Positions 17,049 to 25,789 of a stretch of DNA of 51,792 nt are shown here, piece by piece (position 1 is the stretch's first letter; each line of letters starts with the position of its first letter). The notes below the pieces were generated by a model. That model ran no database searches. It was given only the letters and a program-made list of their open reading frames with translations, and was not told the origin of the DNA. The position numbers and the translations under genes were made by a program. Source of the DNA: Methanolinea sp. (GTDB lineage: Archaea > Halobacteriota > Methanomicrobia > Methanomicrobiales > Methanospirillaceae); contig JALOPW010000012.1 in the NCBI GenBank assembly GCA_025453675.1, positions 1 through 51,792 on the forward strand, written 5' to 3'.

Positions 17049-18305
17049 ATGAGCATGGACAGATCCCAACTCCGGAATATTGCCCTCTATTTCACCACCG
17101 ATATCTTCACCTTCGTCAGCGTATGGATGTTCGGGCTCACTGCCAGTTACCTCACCTACCTTGCCACCATGTCCGCCGGCCCTCTCGGGCTTGTTGGCGG
17201 GCTCTTCAATATCCCGTTTCTCTTCTTCAGCCTGCCCGGCGGGGTTATTGCAGACCGGCATGACCGTCGCCGGATGGTCATTCTCTTCAACTTATGCCTT
17301 CTCGCAACCACCTGTGCGGCGTTCCTCCTCCAGGCCGCGGGATCCCTGCATTTTACCCTCATACTCACCTTATGTTTCGCGTACGGGGCCATATGGGCCT
17401 TAAACATCCCCTCAATGCTCGGTCTCGTGAAGGACATGGTCACGGATCCGAAGGAATTCTCCCGGGTGATGGGAGCGGCGGCATCCAATGCCAAGATTGG
17501 CCAGCTGATCGCCTCCGCGGCGTTCGGATTCATCCTTTCTGCATACTCCCCTGCGGCGGTGCTCCTCCTTGCCGTCGCCTTTAATATCATCGCCACCGTC
17601 TCCATGGTCCTGGTCAGGAAAAAACCCACGGTGCTCCCCCCTTCGATTGGGACGGTCCGGGAGAACCTCATGGCAGGACTCGGATATGTCCGGACCCGCC
17701 CCCCGATATTGTTCATTATCCTCCTGGCCACGGTGGTCACCATCGCGTTTGGATTCGTGACCTTCCAGTATCCACTTATAGATGCCGAGTATCTTCACGG
17801 CAACAAGGTGTTCCTGAGTTACCTCTATTTTGCAGGAGGTCTTGGAGGTCTTCTGGCCGGGATCTACCTTGGAAAGAGAAAGAGTCCGGGAGGTATCCTG
17901 TATGTCCTCATTGCAAGCTCCCTGATCGTAGGTACTGCAGTCATCGGACTTGCCCTGTTCGGGCACGACCTTATCCTGGCCACGATATGTGCTGCAGGGG
18001 TCGATTTTGCGTTCATCGCTTCATTTGGGTCCTGCAATGCTGCGATCCAACTCCTCTGCGAGGAGGAGATGCGGGGGAGGGTGCTCGGGGTGAGTGCCAT
18101 GTTCCTCTGGGGGGTGATGTCTGTTGGTATGACGCTGATCGCATTCTTTGCTGCAAGTTTCGGGATCGCCACCGCACTTGTCCTGACGGGATTCATCTGT
18201 TTCTCGGCGGCAGGTATATTTGCAGTCACCCTGCCATGGCAGAGGCCGTTGATCCGGGATATCTGCCGTGATAGGGGACTTTCGGAGACAGAGTATCCGC
18301 TCTGA
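17049..18305 (+). CDS. MFS transporter (EntS-like MFS_3 type)
   Basis: A 418-residue major facilitator protein with about twelve hydrophobic helices. The loop GVIADRHDRRRMVI after helix 2 matches the MFS A-motif, and the overall pattern (ALNIPSMLGLVKDMV, FGSCNAAIQLLCEEEMRGRVLGV) resembles the enterobactin-exporter-like group of drug and siderophore exporters. Substrate unknown. The ATG at 17049 follows AGGAGG; ATG 17055 is an alternative. It stands alone on its strand with a 623-bp upstream gap. Confidence 0.9.
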   Translation: MSMDRSQLRNIALYFTTDIFTFVSVWMFGLTASYLTYLATMSAGPLGLVGGLFNIPFLFFSLPGGVIADRHDRRRMVILFNLCLLATTCAAFLLQAAGSLHFTLILTLCFAYGAIWALNIPSMLGLVKDMVTDPKEFSRVMGAAASNAKIGQLIASAAFGFILSAYSPAAVLLLAVAFNIIATVSMVLVRKKPTVLPPSIGTVRENLMAGLGYVRTRPPILFIILLATVVTIAFGFVTFQYPLIDAEYLHGNKVFLSYLYFAGGLGGLLAGIYLGKRKSPGGILYVLIASSLIVGTAVIGLALFGHDLILATICAAGVDFAFIASFGSCNAAIQLLCEEEMRGRVLGVSAMFLWGVMSVGMTLIAFFAASFGIATALVLTGFICFSAAGIFAVTLPWQRPLIRDICRDRGLSETEYPL

Positions 18306-18360
18306 CGAACGCGATTCCATCACCCTTGATCCCCCAATGTGAGCCGGCCGGGAAGAATAC

Positions 18361-18370
18361 CTATTTATGG
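18361..18370 (+). promoter_or_regulatory. TATA box of the rubrerythrin gene
   Basis: TATTTATG (18362-18369) is centred about 29 nt before the rubrerythrin ATG at 18395, and the gene has no ribosome-binding site, so transcription probably starts at or next to the start codon. Confidence 0.6.
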
Positions 18371-18394
18371 CACCCACTCTCCAACAGTACGACC

Positions 18395-18895
18395 ATGGCA
18401 ACTATGGAGAATGCGATGGATGCCTTCGCCGGGGAATCGCAGGCCAACCGCAAGTATGCGGCCTTTGCCGACCAGGCAGAATCCGAAGGATACAAGAACA
18501 TTGCCCGCCTCTTCCGGGCCGCCTCGGAGGCTGAGGCCATCCATGCAAAGAAACTCCTCAAGGCGATGGGGAAGATCCACCCCACCAAGGAGAACCTTGC
18601 CGAATCGGTCTCGGGGGAAACCCATGAGTACACCGAGATGTACCCGGGGTTTCTGAAGGAGGCCGAGGCCGAGAAGAAGAGCGATATCGGGCTTGTCTTT
18701 ACCTATGCCATGAAAGCCGAGGAGGTCCACGCCACCCTCTACAAGGAGGCCCTGAACAACTTGAACCACGGACAGGACATGTCAAACCGCACGGTATACC
18801 TCTGCCCGGTCTGCGGGAACGTATTCCTCGGCACGGCCCCGGAGAAGTGCCCCATCTGCATGGCAGTCCGGAAAGTGTTCAAGACAATTGAATAA
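18395..18895 (+). CDS. Rubrerythrin
   Basis: Non-haem di-iron peroxidase that protects anaerobes from hydrogen peroxide. The 166-residue protein has the ferritin-like four-helix domain with metal-ligand segments AGESQANRKY, EAEAIHAK and KAEEVHATLY, and a C-terminal rubredoxin domain YLCPVCGNVF...EKCPICM (Cys137, 140, 152, 155). The ATG at 18395 is chosen because it starts right before the conserved helix and follows a TATA box by about 29 nt; a longer frame from 18326 adds 23 unconserved residues across that promoter. Confidence 0.96.
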   Translation: MATMENAMDAFAGESQANRKYAAFADQAESEGYKNIARLFRAASEAEAIHAKKLLKAMGKIHPTKENLAESVSGETHEYTEMYPGFLKEAEAEKKSDIGLVFTYAMKAEEVHATLYKEALNNLNHGQDMSNRTVYLCPVCGNVFLGTAPEKCPICMAVRKVFKTIE

Positions 18896-19006
18896 TACAC
18901 AAATAACCCGTTTTTATTCATTTCCTCCTCCCCCGTGTGACACAGCGGGACCTGGCTGTATGCGGGGCCGGCTCTCATATCTTGATATAGGTGGGGGCCC
19001 ACAGGT

Positions 19007-19501
19007 ATGTCTATGCAGAATTCCCTGGTATACCTTGCCCTCCTCGCATGTATTGTAATTCTTGCAACCGGTTGCATAGGAAATGCCCCCGTCTCTCCCC
19101 AAACGACCGTCCCCACCACCTCACCGACACTTCCTCCGTCCACTCCCCTGCAGACACCGACACTCTCCCTGGTCCCCGAACCTACCGATGTGATACCTCC
19201 CACCTATTCGGTAACGGTCCAGGTGATCAAGAACACCATCGCCACCGATCCGTCGATCACCGTGACGTTTGAGGGAGGGCAGGGCATGGCATTCGTGGAA
19301 TCCATGAAGGCTGAAGTCATCCGTTCGGATGGGAAGGTCGAGGAACAGACTCTCGAAAATCCTCAGATGGGCTCCGAGATTGTCCTCTCCGGTACCACGG
19401 GAACCGACAGGGTCCTCGTCTATGTGACGATCGCGAACGGGGTGACTTATACAATATTCGACAAGGATATGCCGTTCCAGCCAATCAACCCGCAATACTA
19501 A
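19007..19501 (+). CDS. Predicted lipoprotein of unknown function
   Basis: A 164-residue exported protein. Residues 6-22 are a hydrophobic signal segment ending in a lipobox-like ILATGC; Cys23 would be the lipidated residue. A Pro/Thr/Ser-rich linker of about 40 residues follows, then a beta-rich domain (YSVTVQVIKNTIATDPSITV through ANGVTYTIFDKDMPF). Thr/Pro-rich lipoproteins with a small beta domain are common on the surface of Methanomicrobiales. No binding motif was recognised. Confidence 0.82.
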   Translation: MSMQNSLVYLALLACIVILATGCIGNAPVSPQTTVPTTSPTLPPSTPLQTPTLSLVPEPTDVIPPTYSVTVQVIKNTIATDPSITVTFEGGQGMAFVESMKAEVIRSDGKVEEQTLENPQMGSEIVLSGTTGTDRVLVYVTIANGVTYTIFDKDMPFQPINPQY

Positions 19502-19663
19502 TCTTTTTTTCAGTCATGGTCTTCCCGCAACAGGCACAGCAGAGGTTGGGGCTGGCATCACTCTTTATTCGTAAAGAGAGGAATTCCGACGCGATGCAGG
19601 TACCGAAAAGGACTGCCTCCCGCTCCACCACTTTTATTACCCATCCCCTGCAAACTCCCCTGC

Positions 19664-20812
19664 ATGCCCAGGGTCACCGTCTATTCTACTCCAAACTGCC
19701 CTTACTGCCGCATGGTGAAGGCGTTCCTTGATAAACACGGCGTGGATTATATGGCCATCGACGTGGGTACTGACCGGGAGCAGGCGAAAAAGATGGTGGA
19801 ACTCTCCGGCCAGTACGGGGTCCCGGTCACCACTGTTGACGACGAGATCATCGTGGGTTTTGATGCCCAGCGTCTGAACGAACTCTTCGGGAGTGCGAAA
19901 GAGGGGGACATCTACGATGTCCTGATCGTCGGAGCGGGACCTGCCGGGTTGACTGCCGGGGTCTATTGCTCCCGGAAAATGCTGAATACTATTCTCATTT
20001 CAGAGAATATCGGTGGGCAGGCCCTGGAGAGCTGGGCCATCGAGAACTACATGGGGTACCGGATGGTGACCGGGGAAGACCTGATGCACAAGTTCGAGGA
20101 GCAGGTCAGGGGGGAGCATATCCACCTGGAACTGGACAGGGTCCAGTCCCTGAAGAAGGAGGGAGATCTGTTCGTGGCCGAGACCGCCACAGGAGCCACC
20201 TACTTTGCGAAGACCGTCATCCTGACCCAGGGGAAGCGTCCCAGGAAACTCGGCGTGGAGGGCGAGGAGCGGTACATGGGCCGGGGCCTCTCGGTCTGCT
20301 CCACCTGCGACGGCCCGCTCTTCCGGGACAAGGTGGTTGCCGTGGTCGGGGGAGGGAACTCGGCCCTCCAGACAGCAATCGAGATGAGCAAGATCGCAAA
20401 GGAGGTACATCTCATCGTCAGGAGCACTGTCAAGGCAGATGCAGCCTACGTGAAGCGTTACGAGGAGCAGAAGAACATCATCACCTACCTACACCATGCC
20501 GTTGCTTCCCTGCATGGAAACGCCATCCTCAACGGGATCACCATCAAGGACCGGGAGTCCGGGAAAGAGACCACCCTCACCCTGGACGGGGTGTTTGCGG
20601 AGGTGGGATGGATCCCCAACACCGATTTCCTGGAAGGGGTCCTCCGGCTCAATGACCAGAAGGAGATCGAGATCGATATCAACTGCCACACCAATGTCCC
20701 GGGTATCTTTGCCGCCGGTGATGTGACCACTATCAAGACCAAGCAGATCATCACCGCTGCCGGGGAGGGTGCGAAGGCCGCACTGGAGGCCTACGAGTAC
20801 CTGACCAGGTAG
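19664..20812 (+). CDS. Glutaredoxin-thioredoxin reductase fusion protein
   Basis: A 382-residue fusion. Residues 1-75 are a glutaredoxin/NrdH-like domain with CPYC (Cys12, Cys15) and YGVPVTTVDDEIIVGFD. Residues 82-382 are a thioredoxin-reductase-like flavoprotein: FAD loop VLIVGAGPAGL, active disulfide CSTCDG (Cys212, Cys215), second nucleotide loop VVGGGNSALQ and distal FAD motif IFAAGDVTT. The usual NADPH 2'-phosphate motif HRR is not present; the strand ends HLIVRSTVKAD, so the electron donor is uncertain. The fusion would let the reductase pass electrons to its own thiol domain. A TTTTATTA box about 28 nt upstream and no ribosome-binding site suggest a leaderless mRNA. Confidence 0.93.
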   Translation: MPRVTVYSTPNCPYCRMVKAFLDKHGVDYMAIDVGTDREQAKKMVELSGQYGVPVTTVDDEIIVGFDAQRLNELFGSAKEGDIYDVLIVGAGPAGLTAGVYCSRKMLNTILISENIGGQALESWAIENYMGYRMVTGEDLMHKFEEQVRGEHIHLELDRVQSLKKEGDLFVAETATGATYFAKTVILTQGKRPRKLGVEGEERYMGRGLSVCSTCDGPLFRDKVVAVVGGGNSALQTAIEMSKIAKEVHLIVRSTVKADAAYVKRYEEQKNIITYLHHAVASLHGNAILNGITIKDRESGKETTLTLDGVFAEVGWIPNTDFLEGVLRLNDQKEIEIDINCHTNVPGIFAAGDVTTIKTKQIITAAGEGAKAALEAYEYLTR

Positions 20813-20823
20813 AGCACCCTCAC

Positions 20824-22071
20824 TCACCCCTCTTTTTTGAAGACCACTATCCGGTTGGTATTGGTCCCGTGGGCATTGTTCCCGATTCCCCAGATATGCG
20901 AGGTCTTGGTGAAGTGCTGGAGGTTCACCAGTATTCCCTCGCAGGAGAAGCCCGCCCGGACTCCCAGCGGTACCACCACCTCGTCAAGCCGCACGGTACC
21001 GCGCCTCACCTCTCCGACCTCGAAGGCGACAAACCCCCCCTCCCTCGTGATGCGGAAAAGTTCGCTGAAGGTCTGCTGCATCACCCTCCTCCACTCCGTG
21101 AGGGAGCGGGTCACCGTGATATCCCCCTCGACCTGCCCTGCGTCTATCCCGTTGAACCAGCACCTGAGCCAGTTGTCAGATGAATACTGGACCACGTCCA
21201 GGAACGGCGGGGAGGTCACGGTGAGCTGGACCGTGTCGTCGCCGATCTCGGGGGTTTCGCGGGAATCTCTGGACAGAAAGAGCGCGTTCTCCCCTGCCCT
21301 GCGCAACCGCTCCCCCTGGGCCTGGCTCACATTCTTCAGGAGTGAGAGGGTCTTCTTATGGATCAGGGCCCCGGTATCCCGGTATTCAGGTGCCTGGTCC
21401 CTTTTTTTGTTTATCCGAATCTGCCGCTCGGGGGAGACCGCCTGGTTAGGGGGCAGGGTGTATACAGAGAAGAATCCACTGGAATGCCCGGTCAGCCGGT
21501 TTGTGGCAACCATCCTGATCCATTCGTCAAGATGGTCGAGTGTGCCCTCTCCCTCCCTTTTCCGCATGTAATTGCGAAGGGAGACGAGCTCGGCCTCTGT
21601 CCGGGGGTGGTAGAACATGGAGAGGTCTATTTCTGCCTTTCCATCAGCATTGGGCGGGATCTCTTCGAGCCTGGCCTTCACATCCGATGGATCGGGCAGG
21701 AAGAAGCGTGGGCGGGTGAGGATGCAGGAGAGTGGGTTGATATCGTTTGCCACGACATGCCTCCCCTGCAGACCCGCCTCCAGCACGGTGGTCCCACGCC
21801 CGCTGAAGGGATCGTATACCAGGTCACCCCCCTTTGTGAAGAGGGAGATGAAGAAGGCAGGCAATTGCGGCTTGAAACACCCCCTGTAGGAGACCTCGTG
21901 AAGGGATGACCCCTGCCGCTGCCCGGAGGTCCAGAACTCGCCGGTACTCCGCTCAACAGGAATCCCGGACACCACGAGTGTCTCGGTACGGACACCCTCA
22001 ACTCCCCGGAAAGGTGCTTCCCTTGTGTTTGCCCCCGGCATTGCATATTCGTATTGTGGCTCTCCGTTCAT
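20824..22071 (-). CDS. Orphan DNA methyltransferase (N4-cytosine/N6-adenine class)
   Basis: Amino-methyltransferase with SAM-binding motif I DPFSGRGTTVLEAGLQG (about residue 75) placed before catalytic motif IV TSPPFLDVVQY (about residue 285), the order of beta-class enzymes; TSPP with F or Y often marks N4-cytosine methylation. Length is 415 residues. No restriction endonuclease or specificity subunit is nearby, so it is an orphan. ATG 22071 has an excellent GGAGGTGA site; ATG 22086, five codons earlier, would give a leaderless mRNA from the shared TATA at 22111-22118. The longer frame from 22374 runs across the divergent gene and is rejected. The target sequence is unknown. Confidence 0.88.
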   Translation of the reverse strand: MNGEPQYEYAMPGANTREAPFRGVEGVRTETLVVSGIPVERSTGEFWTSGQRQGSSLHEVSYRGCFKPQLPAFFISLFTKGGDLVYDPFSGRGTTVLEAGLQGRHVVANDINPLSCILTRPRFFLPDPSDVKARLEEIPPNADGKAEIDLSMFYHPRTEAELVSLRNYMRKREGEGTLDHLDEWIRMVATNRLTGHSSGFFSVYTLPPNQAVSPERQIRINKKRDQAPEYRDTGALIHKKTLSLLKNVSQAQGERLRRAGENALFLSRDSRETPEIGDDTVQLTVTSPPFLDVVQYSSDNWLRCWFNGIDAGQVEGDITVTRSLTEWRRVMQQTFSELFRITREGGFVAFEVGEVRRGTVRLDEVVVPLGVRAGFSCEGILVNLQHFTKTSHIWGIGNNAHGTNTNRIVVFKKEG

Positions 22072-22108
22072 CAACCTCACCTCCATCGGTTCGGGATTCG
22101 TATCGGAC

Positions 22109-22120
22109 CAGTTATAGGCC
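22109..22120. promoter_or_regulatory. Shared TATA element between the methyltransferase and dolichol-kinase-like genes
   Basis: TTATA with flanks (GTTATAGG, 22111-22118) lies 28 bp from the ATG at 22142 on the plus strand and 28 bp from the ATG at 22086 on the minus strand. No other TATA-like sequence exists in the gap. Bidirectional use is inferred. Confidence 0.5.
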
Positions 22121-22141
22121 CCGGGAGTCCATACTACCCGT

Positions 22142-22693
22142 ATGCATGAACAGGCCCGGAAGATGGTCCACATGTTCTTCGGGGTGGGCATCGCCGCGCT
22201 GGCGTGGGTCCTTCCGCGAGATCTCATGGTTCTCCTTCTTGCGTCCTCCCTCTTCGTGGGGTTCATCCTCGCAGAAGGGGTGCTGCGGGGATACCGTATC
22301 CCCCTGGTGACCATGCTCATCAGGAACCTGGAGCGGGAAGGCGAGTATCCGGGGAAAGGTGCATTCTTCTTCACCGCCAGCGCCCTCTTCTGCGTGCTCT
22401 TCTTTCAGACCAGCGTGGTGGTCCCTGCTATCCTCTCGCTTGCGGTCCTTGACGGGGTGGCGACCCTCGTAGGGATGCAGTATGGAAAGCACTGCATTAC
22501 CAATGGGAAATCGGTGGAGGGGTCCCTCGGGGGTGTCCTTGTCAACATCCTTGCACTTCTCCTCTTCCTTCCCCCCCTCCAGGCAATCGCTGCCTCAGTC
22601 GTTGCAGGGGTGGTCGAGCTCGTCTCCCCTGTGGACGACAACCTCACCATCCCGGTCTGTATCTGCCTCCTGCTCACCCTGATGGGACTATAG
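22142..22693 (+). CDS. CTP-dependent dolichol/lipid kinase-like membrane protein
   Basis: A 183-residue membrane protein of the SEC59/DGK1/VTE5 cytidylyltransferase-like family. Diagnostic segments are ARKMVHMFFGVG at the N-terminus, LDGVATLVGMQYGKH, GKSVEGSLGG and VELVSPVDDNLTIP, in the usual order between five to six hydrophobic helices. The family phosphorylates polyprenols or diacylglycerol with CTP; in archaea it may serve dolichol phosphate or archaeol lipid metabolism. A TATA box sits 28 nt before the ATG with no ribosome-binding site, so it is probably leaderless. Confidence 0.9.
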   Translation: MHEQARKMVHMFFGVGIAALAWVLPRDLMVLLLASSLFVGFILAEGVLRGYRIPLVTMLIRNLEREGEYPGKGAFFFTASALFCVLFFQTSVVVPAILSLAVLDGVATLVGMQYGKHCITNGKSVEGSLGGVLVNILALLLFLPPLQAIAASVVAGVVELVSPVDDNLTIPVCICLLLTLMGL

Positions 22694-22757
22694 TAGCCAT
22701 CACTTTCTCCCTGCACCCTGCAGGTTTATCTGGGCCGGCGAAGAGAAATTTTCAACC

Positions 22758-23966
22758 ATGCATATCGGGAAAGGGGCGTACCTTAAAGCGATCACCTCGT
22801 CGAGGATCGGGTCTTCCAGGATCCTCGAGAAGACCATGGAGGGGAGCACTCCCCCCTCTGTCTTTGTCGGGAGCTGGAACTACCCAAAAGTGTATGCAGG
22901 ACCCCTGATAGCACCGGTACGCGAGGAGTGCGGGATCATGGACACCCCAGAGGCCTGGATACCTTCAGGGTGGTCTCAGGAGGAGATCCTGGCATGCCGC
23001 CTTGACCTGGTGAGGGGAAAGCGTATCCATGATGTCAACCGTGTCAATGGCCCTGATGCCTGCAGCCTGCAGGAGATAGCCCTCTCTGCAGGATCCATCG
23101 AGAGCCAGGCATCCTTCTCGGAAAGGCCGGCAGGCACCTCCTTTTCAGAAGAGCATACCCCGTTTGGTCCAAGTGCGCACCTGCTGGAGTTCGAGGCCGC
23201 GAGCAGCCGGTTCGAGCCCCACCTGGAGCGGTGCTACTATGACTGCGACCTCCCTGCATCAGAGGCGATCCTCCAGCTCCACAGGGACGGTGTCCCCTTC
23301 AGCAGCATCCAGAAAGCCCTCTCGGTAGGATCGCTCGGAAAGGGAGGAAAGAGGCGGATGGTCCCCACCCGCTGGTCGATCACCGCCTGCGATACCACGC
23401 TTGCGGACCGGTTTCTCTCCCGGGTCCGGCAGAACAACCTGGTCGACACCGTCAGGGTGCACGAGTTCGCAAGCCTCAACAACCACTACGCAGTCATCCT
23501 CATCCCCACCCCCTGGCAGTACGAGTGGATGGAGGCCTTCCTGCACATCCGGGGGAACGAGGAGTTACTCTTCTCTGACCACGAGGAGTTCCGGGGCAAG
23601 AAAGGATACTCCTGCGTGGGGGGGTGTTACTACTCCTGCAAGATGGCAGTGCTGGAGGGCCTCATGAGGGTGGGGATACAGGCCGGGGCCATTGTGCTCC
23701 GTGAGGCCCGGAAAGGGTACATCCCCATGGGTGTCTTCAATGTGCGGGAGAATGTCAGGCAGGCCATGCTGCAGCCGTACCGGGAGTTCGAAGACCTGGG
23801 GTCGGCACTTGCAGATATTTCTGGGAGGATGACCCTTCCCATGGAGAGGTTTGTCAACGAGAGCACCCTGTTGCGGTCGCAGTTCAGGGCCAGGCAGACC
23901 ACGCTGGATGCATTCTCCAGGAAGGAGGAGAATGGGACCCGGTTGCAGCCGGATGCCTGTGTGTGA
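22758..23966 (+). CDS. nreA: NreA-family DNA repair protein with C-terminal PCNA-binding motif
   Basis: A 402-residue archaeal Nre protein, a family linked to repair of DNA crosslinks with UvrABC and dependent on PCNA. Recognised by PSVFVGSWNYPKVYAGPL near the N-terminus, the central GKGGKRRMVPTRWSITA, the aromatic/cysteine-rich SCVGGCYYSCKMA and a C-terminal PIP box QTTLDAF (residues 380-386). The N-terminal cysteine-rich zinc motif found in many NreA proteins is absent here; the chain begins MHIGKGAYLKAI. A TTTATC element about 30 nt upstream and no ribosome-binding site suggest a leaderless start. Confidence 0.92.
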   Translation: MHIGKGAYLKAITSSRIGSSRILEKTMEGSTPPSVFVGSWNYPKVYAGPLIAPVREECGIMDTPEAWIPSGWSQEEILACRLDLVRGKRIHDVNRVNGPDACSLQEIALSAGSIESQASFSERPAGTSFSEEHTPFGPSAHLLEFEAASSRFEPHLERCYYDCDLPASEAILQLHRDGVPFSSIQKALSVGSLGKGGKRRMVPTRWSITACDTTLADRFLSRVRQNNLVDTVRVHEFASLNNHYAVILIPTPWQYEWMEAFLHIRGNEELLFSDHEEFRGKKGYSCVGGCYYSCKMAVLEGLMRVGIQAGAIVLREARKGYIPMGVFNVRENVRQAMLQPYREFEDLGSALADISGRMTLPMERFVNESTLLRSQFRARQTTLDAFSRKEENGTRLQPDACV

Positions 23967-23988
23967 TTTCTCGGTCACACGTCTGTCA

Positions 23989-24132
23989 TTTTTCTAATGA
24001 AAATGGCTTCGCCATTTTCATGATTTATGTCCGAAATCCTGAAAGGAGTTCATAGTGTGTTAATATGAAAATGGCTGCGCCATTTTCATGAATGCATATG
24101 CTTGTGGCTCGAAGAGAATCATGTAGTTTTTT
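23989..24132 (+). repeat. Dispersed intergenic hairpin repeat, copy B (complete, two hairpins)
   Basis: The fullest copy, 144 nt. The left half (23989-24072) matches 33521-33604 with only two differences. It holds two perfect hairpins with 11-bp arms ATGAAAATGGC / GCCATTTTCAT: 23997-24021 (loop TTC) and 24065-24089 (loop TGC). The right half (24061-24132) matches copy A at 8554-8625 and ends in CTCGAAGAGAATCAT and a T-run. It lies downstream of nreA and upstream (antisense) of tfrB's end. No coding capacity is seen. Confidence 0.92.
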
Positions 24133-24325
24133 CCTAGTCTGTTGATCACTGGTTTGACATTCACCAAAACGGGGATCGTCGCTGCTTTATCAGGAGTGAT
24201 AAATCTCATTCTTTCGCGAATATTCACTGGTCACCGAACCGCCGCGGGGGCATCTCCTGGGGGAGGGGTTATTCTACCAGTTTTAACCCTGTTCAGACCG
24301 AAAAAGAAAGAGAAAAACCCATTTA
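24133..24325. other. Remainder of the nreA-tfrB intergenic region
   Basis: Together with copy B this gap is 359 bp. An open frame at 24142-24390 has no ribosome-binding site, runs into the end of tfrB in antisense and shows no recognisable domain, so it is not called. An A-rich run near 24300-24316 would read as oligo-T on the minus strand just after the tfrB stop and may serve as its terminator. Confidence 0.5.
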
Positions 24326-25789
24326 CTACCCTGCCTTCTCAGCCTTCTTCCGGTCCTTCTCCCTGTAGCCTTCCAGGAGGAGGGTGGTGATGTTCTTCAC
24401 CGGCCGATCGGTATGCTCCATGATGTGGAACTCGCAGAAGGGGCAGGAGCTGACCACGATGTCTGCTCCTGTCTTCTCGATCTCCTCCCTCCGCTTCTCT
24501 GCAAGGGCAGCAGCCTCTTCTGGAATCCCGGAACGGACACCCCCACCGGATCCGCAGCAGATGGCTGGCATCTCCACCAGATCCACCACCTGGGTGATCA
24601 GCTCCCGGGGCAGGTCACGGATCCCCTGGCCCCTCATCAGGTGACAGGGGTCATGGTAGGTGGCCTTCAACGGGAGCCTGGCCGGGGGCTCGATCCCGTA
24701 TCTGGTCAGCACCTCGTTGATGTCCATCACCCGGAAGGGGGTCTTGTAGTCGTTCTTCAGGGTGGACCCGCAGCCGGCGCACATGGTGAGCACGGTGTCT
24801 ATATTCCGGAAGACGAAGGCATCGATATTCCGCTTCTTAAGGGTATCCAGGAAGTCGATCTGTCCGGTCCGGATGAGGGGTGACCCGCAGCAGACCTGCT
24901 CCTTCGGGATGATCACCCGGATGCCGTTTCGGCGGAGCACCTCCATCGCGTCGAGCGCGGTCTGGGGAAGGCGCTGGTTGTACATGCATCCCACGAAAAA
25001 CCCAACCGTGGCCTTGACCGGTCCATAGGGCTCCAGGACTTCGCCGACCTGTTCGAGGAACGTGGGCTCGGTGCGGGTGACGCTCCTTCCTGTCTCTTTG
25101 ACCAGCTTTGACACCTCCTGGTGGCGTGGGAGTGTCAGGCCTTTCTTGTTTGCAAGAGCCCGCAGCTTCTCGATGGCCTTCCCTGGGATCTGAATATCCT
25201 TTGGGCAGACTTTCCAGCAGGCCTGGCAGGAGGTGCAGGTGAAAAGCCCGGATTTCACCGCTTCCGTCACCCGGTCCTCCGAATCACGGGGGTCGAGTGC
25301 TAGCCGCAGGTCCTCCCGCATGGCGGTAGGCCCGGCGAATGAGATGACCTTGAGGGCCGGGCAGGCTGAGACGCAGGCCAGGCACTCAATGCAGCTCCGG
25401 AGAGGCTTTATTGCCTCCACCACCTCGGGTGTGGGCATGGTGAAATCCTCTTTTGGAACCAGTGAGGAGATCGCCGCGAGATAGGGCTCCATGTCAATTA
25501 CCAGGTCCTTCTGCACCGGGAGATCGAGGGGCTCGATGGTCATCCCGTCACGGGCTTCCTCCATGCAGGCGAGAACCGGCTCTCCGTTCACCCTGACTGC
25601 ACAACTCCCGCACTGGCCCGAGCCGCAGCAGTAGCGGTAGGAGAGAGTGGGGTCATGCTCGTCGTGGATGGCGTGCAGGACATGGAGTACGCGGGCTCCT
25701 TCGTTGACCTGCACCTGGTAAGTCTGATAGTGCGATACCTCGTCCTCTGACGGGTCGAAGCGGTAGACCCGGACTGTCAGATCCTTCAT
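24326..25789 (-). CDS. tfrB: CoM/CoB-dependent fumarate reductase, iron-sulfur subunit
   Basis: Subunit B of thiol:fumarate reductase, which in methanogens reduces fumarate with coenzymes M and B, giving succinate and CoM-S-S-CoB. Domain order over 487 residues: N-terminal 2Fe-2S ferredoxin (CCGSGQCGSC, then a distal Cys), two 4Fe-4S motifs CIECLACVSACP and CTSCQACWKVCP, then an HdrB-like half with CCG-type cysteine clusters (CCGSP, CAGCGST, HDPCHL, CCGSGGG, CPFC) where CoM/CoB chemistry occurs. The ATG overlaps the tfrA stop (ATGA) and follows GGTGAAGG. An upstream frame to 26089 lies inside tfrA and is not coding. Confidence 0.96.
   Translation of the reverse strand: MKDLTVRVYRFDPSEDEVSHYQTYQVQVNEGARVLHVLHAIHDEHDPTLSYRYCCGSGQCGSCAVRVNGEPVLACMEEARDGMTIEPLDLPVQKDLVIDMEPYLAAISSLVPKEDFTMPTPEVVEAIKPLRSCIECLACVSACPALKVISFAGPTAMREDLRLALDPRDSEDRVTEAVKSGLFTCTSCQACWKVCPKDIQIPGKAIEKLRALANKKGLTLPRHQEVSKLVKETGRSVTRTEPTFLEQVGEVLEPYGPVKATVGFFVGCMYNQRLPQTALDAMEVLRRNGIRVIIPKEQVCCGSPLIRTGQIDFLDTLKKRNIDAFVFRNIDTVLTMCAGCGSTLKNDYKTPFRVMDINEVLTRYGIEPPARLPLKATYHDPCHLMRGQGIRDLPRELITQVVDLVEMPAICCGSGGGVRSGIPEEAAALAEKRREEIEKTGADIVVSSCPFCEFHIMEHTDRPVKNITTLLLEGYREKDRKKAEKAG

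Noticed and set aside
20837-21571. A 244-codon plus-strand frame opposite the methyltransferase
   Set aside because: Antisense to clear methyltransferase motifs; no start signal.
23989-24132. CRISPR-like array from the repeated hairpins
   Set aside because: Only two hairpins occur at one site, there are no regular spacers and no cas genes; the element is dispersed instead.
24142-24390. An 82-codon frame between the repeat and tfrB
   Set aside because: It ends inside tfrB in antisense and has no start signal; only weakly hydrophobic at the N-terminus.
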